The notes below the pieces were generated by a model. It worked only from the letters and a program-made list of their open reading frames with translations. It was not told the origin of the DNA and did not search any database. From Aphidius gifuensis (lineage: Eukaryota; Arthropoda; Insecta; Hymenoptera; Braconidae), in the NCBI RefSeq assembly GCF_014905175.1, contig NC_057792.1:15320963-15384962 (forward strand): DNA of 64,000 nt. The letters are read 5' to 3'. Shown piece by piece: positions 59,500 through 64,000 of this stretch. The first letter of the stretch is position 1, and each line of letters opens with the position of its first letter. The translations under genes were made by a program, and so were the position numbers.

Positions 59500-61429
59500 G
59501 TAATAAATAAAAAATAAATATATCTAATTTAATTTATTACAAATAAATAAATAAATAATTTCTTTATTTTTTAATAAAAATGTCAAAAGTTTTGACAAGA
59601 CAATATATAAATTTATTGTTACTAAACTATTTGAACTTTGGTCCTGTGGTATTTTAGAATTTCGAAATACATGCACCCGATTAACTATGAGCTACGGAAT
59701 TTCCTGCATAACATTCTGTTGGACCTTTGTACAATACTTCATTTACATTCTACAAGAAACAAACACATATTTACCATACATGTTTATTCATATCTTACCT
59801 CTTGTTTCAAAACTATCACATATACTTTTTTTCGTTTTTTTTTTAACATAACTCTTTATTTATCAAAAAAATAAAATTTTATACTTGAAAAGTCAATTGA
59901 TCAAATTTTAGATCAAGTCTTGGCATTTAAATTTTTAAAAAATTTCTTGAATAAAAAATAAATAAACACGGTCAAGTTTATCTACAAAAAAAAAAAAGGT
60001 CTTTTTAAAAATTAAACAGTTTTTTTTTTTTATTTACAAGCCAAAAGAAGTTAATAATAAGCCTGTAGCAAAAAATAAAAAAAAAACAAAAACGTTTTTA
60101 AATTAATTATATAAAAGAAACAATTTGCAAATGATATTTATTTACTTATTGAATTAATTAGTTTAAATAAGAGTGTTAATGTTGATTGTATAGTTGAAGA
60201 TGTGTTGATAAATACATATGCTAAAACACACAATGTATACAAGAAGGATAATATGCTGGTGGCATTGGTTATGATAAGGCATATAGCTTAGTGTTAATCC
60301 AAAATATCTGATGGCGATGGTGGTGTTGGTGGTGTAGTTTACATCTTTGGTATACATAATATGCGCAAGCGTATATTGTATATAAACTGATGTTACTGTA
60401 CCAATAACCCACGGGGCTATATAGTCCTCACCAAAATTTGAATTCACACGTATTTGATAGTCTTGTATGTGTAATATATCTGTATAACCAAGTATTACAG
60501 TTGCTTTTGAGCCAGATGTGTCCCAATGATAACTTGGATATTTCTAATCTCTCAAACTTATTGGTCCATTATTTAAACAGTCTTATCTTGATTTTTTTAA
60601 TCATCAAGATAGCTTAAAATATCATTTTATATATCCTTATCTGACATTAAATTTTATTAAATTAATTTATTTAAATAATAAATTGATTAAAAAATTTATT
60701 TTACTCGATAAAATATTAATCAATTTTTTAGATATACTTTAATTTATCTGAGAGCTTTTTTTTTCCTTTTTTTTTTTCCCTCGATTATATTTACTTGACG
60801 TAAATGAATGTGTGAAAAAGATAGATACTAAAATATACTTATATACTTTTTATCTATTTTTAAAAAATAAAGTATATAAAAAAAAAAAAAAAATTGGATG
60901 AGTTTTAGTAGACGTATATGAAACGTGTAGATATCAAAATACAGCTTTTCTTGTTGAGTTTTGTATGACTTTCATCAGCCTTACAATAAGTAAAATATTA
61001 TATCTTGGTAAAGCTGTTTCTTCGTGATAGTATATACAACTAAATTCACAACTTAAAACTTACAATACAATAATACTTGACAATAGAAAAATATTAATTT
61101 AAATTGCAAACATTTGAGCGAGATAATTTAATTGACTCTACATAATGTTTTTATACCAAGATCATTCTTAAATTAAATTTAAAAATTATCTATGTTTTTA
61201 TTTTAGTGTGTAAATTTTAATTTGCCATTTTAAAATAACATTGTATTTATATTGTTGTATAAACTTAATTATGATGAGTTGATAAACAGTTACAACAAAA
61301 TTAATTGATCATGAATCAACTTGTAAATATATACACATTGGATCCCTGATGTCAATAAAATAAATGATTAATTGAACATATTTAATGTAAAACCAGCAGA
61401 CTAATTTTGATTTTTTAAATGTTTTATAG
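59500..61429 (+). other. Dys: Dys intron, no gene seen
   Basis: 1.93-kb A+T-rich intron ending TTTTATAG (AG at 61428-61429). A Gly/Thr-type triplet patch (GGTGGTGTTGG) near 60315-60335 is the only compositional landmark. Confidence 0.8.
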
Positions 61430-61574
61430 AAATCGTCTAGAGAGTAATACTGAACACTGGAATGCTCTACTGTTGTCTCTACGTGAACTCATTGAATGGA
61501 TTATAAGAAAAGATACTGAGCTCAAAGGTCTTGGTCCAGTTTGTGGTGATATTCCAACACTACAAAAACAACAG
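61430..61574 (+). CDS. Dys: Dystrophin spectrin-repeat exon
   Basis: Exon of 145 nt (phase 2 in, phase 0 out) encoding R-NRLESNTEHWNALLLSLRE, then LIEWIIRKDTELKGLGPV, and ending CGDIPTLQKQQ. The GPV.GD..LQKQ segment corresponds to the vertebrate PIGGD.PAVQQQ stretch near the end of the dystrophin rod. Donor GTAATT at 61575. Confidence 0.97.
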
Positions 61575-62840
61575 GTAATTTTAAAAAATATTTTACATAT
61601 TTACAATGTAAGTATCTTGAAATAATTACGAAACAAATTTATCATAATCAAAATTAATTCTAGAACATTATATATACTTGAAAAATATTTTCTTTTTATA
61701 TTTTTAATAACCCTAGAAGTAGGTAAATCTCATCAAGGATGTTGTTGTCTAGTTGTCATTTAAATCTTTTTTTTTTAAACATTTTAATTTTAAGGATGAA
61801 GATTATATCATGATAATAATAATAAATGTTAAAGGCCAAGTACACTCAAGTGAATGTATTTTTTTTGCAAACTTGTGTGATAAATATTGTCAAAAGAACC
61901 ATTGACCTTTGATAGGGGAAGAATCAATCTCTCTCTCTAGTTTACTTGAAGAAAAAAAATTTATAAAAAAATATGTGTCAGGGTATGGCTCTGTGGTATG
62001 ATCTCGTCATGTTGGATACATTGGTGTTGTGGCCTCAAAAAAAAAAAAAAAAATAGGGGCTGATATACCCTTGCAAGCACAACTTCAAAGACCAGATAAA
62101 ATTGATAAATATAATGCTGAAAATTTTTCTTATATCCGTTTTATAAAAAATATATTGCCACAAAAATAATACTAATTTTTTTTACAATATAATAATATTT
62201 TTTTTCCAATATTTTTAGTCTTTTATTTATTATTAAAAATAAATAAATAAAGATAATTTTATTTTTAAATTTAATTACATTTTATCATTGCTATTTTTAA
62301 TATCAATTTTTTAAATTATATATTTTTTTTTTAATACAAATTCAGAATTTTTCTTCAATAAAAAAATTAGTTATTTTTAAATAGATTATTATTATTTTTT
62401 TGCAATATAAATTTATATAATATTTTTATTTTTAGAATTGAAAAAATTGGCATTTAAATTTTTCTTTTTATACTGATTATGTAGGTTAAAAATTTGGGAA
62501 GTAAATTCTATTTTTATTCCAAGAAAAAATACTAGGTTAATTCCTTTGTGTAAACAAAAAAAAAAAAACTAGGCGCCAGAAAAACTGGTTTTAAATAACG
62601 CATTAAAAAAAATAAATAAAAGAAATGAAATATAAAAAAAAAATACCCAAGTCTATAGAAATAAAATATTTACTCGAAATTTATTGAATGAAATTTTTTT
62701 TTATTTTCTTTTCTAAATAATATTATTTAATTTATTATTGTAAATTAAATTGACTATTCTTTGATATATTATTTTCCATGATTATTGATTATAATAAAAC
62801 GAATATTTATATACTGATAAAATTAAAATTCACATTTCAG
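61575..62840 (+). other. Dys: Dys intron, no gene seen
   Basis: 1.27-kb A+T-rich intron with poly-A and poly-T runs, ending CACATTTCAG at 62840. Confidence 0.85.
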
Positions 62841-62964
62841 GATGATTACCGAGGTTTCCGTAGACAGCTTGAAGATAAACGACCTGTCATTGAGAACAAC
62901 TTACTCAGTGGACGACAATACATTGCCAATGAACCGCCTCTTTCAGACACCTCCGATTCAGAAG
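62841..62964 (+). CDS. Dys: Dystrophin spectrin-repeat exon, last in window
   Basis: Exon of 124 nt (phase 0 in, phase 1 out) encoding DDYRGFRRQLEDKRPVIENN, then LLSGRQYIANEPPLSDTSDS, and ending E plus the first base of the next codon. It matches insect dystrophin (FRRQLEDKRP, GRQYIANEP, SDTSD). Donor GTAAAT at 62965. The following exons (last rod repeats, WW, EF-hand, ZZ, coiled coil) lie beyond the window. Confidence 0.97.
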
Positions 62965-64000
62965 GTAAATTAAAACATTAAAAAATAAACACACTCTTAT
63001 TAATTTAGTGATAATCAAATTATATAGTATAAATAAAAAACAAAGTGAGCATTAAAAAAAGCTCTTTGTTCGATAAAATAACTATTTATATTATTAAATT
63101 ATTTGAATAATTAATCAAATAATATGACTAACTCAAATTGAATCAATCGAATTAAAACAATATAAACTTTGTATGTGTATCCGGATGAAACATCCTAAAA
63201 AGACTCATTTAAAACTCAGTTTTGTTGGTACTTGTTGTTTCCTTTGGGAAAAGCTTTTGTCTTTCAATAACTTTGAACAATTCTATTGAAAATTATATTA
63301 GTTTTGTTTAATATATTGCAACATCAAAATTACAATTTAAATATTCATTTAATATTATTTATTATTAAATTATTATTTCATTTAATTTATCATCATAAAC
63401 ATTGATATTATTTTTATATTTTTAAATTATTATTTGGTCTAAAAAATCATAGTTTATGTGTCTGGTTTTATTCATGTTTTTTATACAAAAATGATTTATT
63501 ATCATGAGACTAGTAAAAAGTAAAAAATAAAAAAAACGACAATGTGATTTTTGTCATAGTTTTCTGTATGGTTCTATTCATACAAAGGATAAGATTGTTG
63601 GAAAATTCTTGTCACAAGAAAAGCTAAAAAGAACGTGACTTGAAATGACGAAAAAAAAATAAATATATCAACTAGAATGGATTACCAATGATCTCACAAA
63701 TGGAGAGCACGCTTTCCTAATTCGATTTAAAATATTTTACTTTCTTTCAACTAAATCGTAAAACTATTTATACAGTTTATTGATTTTTATTTTTTTTTTT
63801 TTAAATTTGATCTATACATAATTGATATTTTAAATTAAATTACTTATTTTTTTTACATTGATATTTGATTTTAAATTTAATTATTCGTAAAATTAAATTA
63901 AATCTTCGACTTTTATGATAATTAAAAAATTAACATAACCATATTTGAATTGATAATAAATTAAAATATGAATTTATTCTATTATTCCAAGTTGAAAATT
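62965..64000 (+). other. Dys: Dys intron running off the window
   Basis: A+T-rich intron with no recognised feature; its acceptor is outside the window. Confidence 0.8.

Noticed and set aside
1..64000. CRISPR arrays, bacterial operons, rRNA genes or intact tRNA genes
   Set aside because: No such structure seen; the exon-intron organisation is that of an animal gene.

Overview
The window is about 64 kb of very A+T-rich, intron-dominated animal DNA. Recognised protein-coding sequence is confined to short exons with clean GT-AG borders and continuous phase. The exons belong to one plus-strand gene, dystrophin (Dys). The protein pieces match insect dystrophin closely (e.g. LREHWDET, LTQKLIAVY, DLQSEIETH, GTGRKLLGSL, NALLLSLREL, GRQYIANEP). 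With the extreme A+T content and long homopolymer runs, this suggests an insect, plausibly a parasitoid wasp. The insect call is firm; the order is an inference.

Layout. Positions 1-9703 carry five rod-domain exons or alternative exons of the middle of the gene. Exon 90-195 and exons 8078-8289, 9264-9418 and 9514-9703 form a continuous spectrin-repeat frame. Between the first two of these lies an internal promoter region (about 3.8-4.3 kb) with an alternative first coding exon (5007-5337) and a partner exon (5883-6128), which resemble the arrangement of the fly Dp205 isoform. From 9704 to 59326 there is a single intron of about 49.6 kb for the long isoforms. Inside it sit a second G+C-rich promoter-like region (about 17.56-17.94 kb) and a 584-codon alternative first exon (19176-20927), placed and phased like fly Dp186. 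Positions 59327-62964 carry three shared rod exons. The gene continues past both ends of the window.

The large intron also holds a textbook recursive-splicing (ratchet) site at 38499/38500, where an acceptor directly abuts a donor. A second consensus donor lies 61 nt downstream, giving an RS-exon architecture whose inclusion would frameshift the protein. Just upstream of the distal acceptor is a phase-0/phase-0, 147-nt open segment (58605-58751) that looks like an undescribed cassette exon. Other intron contents are a fold-back repeat (8.4-9.1 kb), a second fold-back next to a nine-copy 63-bp minisatellite (34.6-35.6 kb), a three-copy dispersed repeat of about 530 bp (26.9, 33.9 and 37.0 kb), microsatellites and a few compositionally distinct islands of unknown function.

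Together the sequence shows one gene producing several size classes of dystrophin from staggered internal promoters. All isoforms share the downstream spectrin-repeat exons and, beyond the window, presumably the WW, EF-hand, ZZ and syntrophin-binding C-terminal part.
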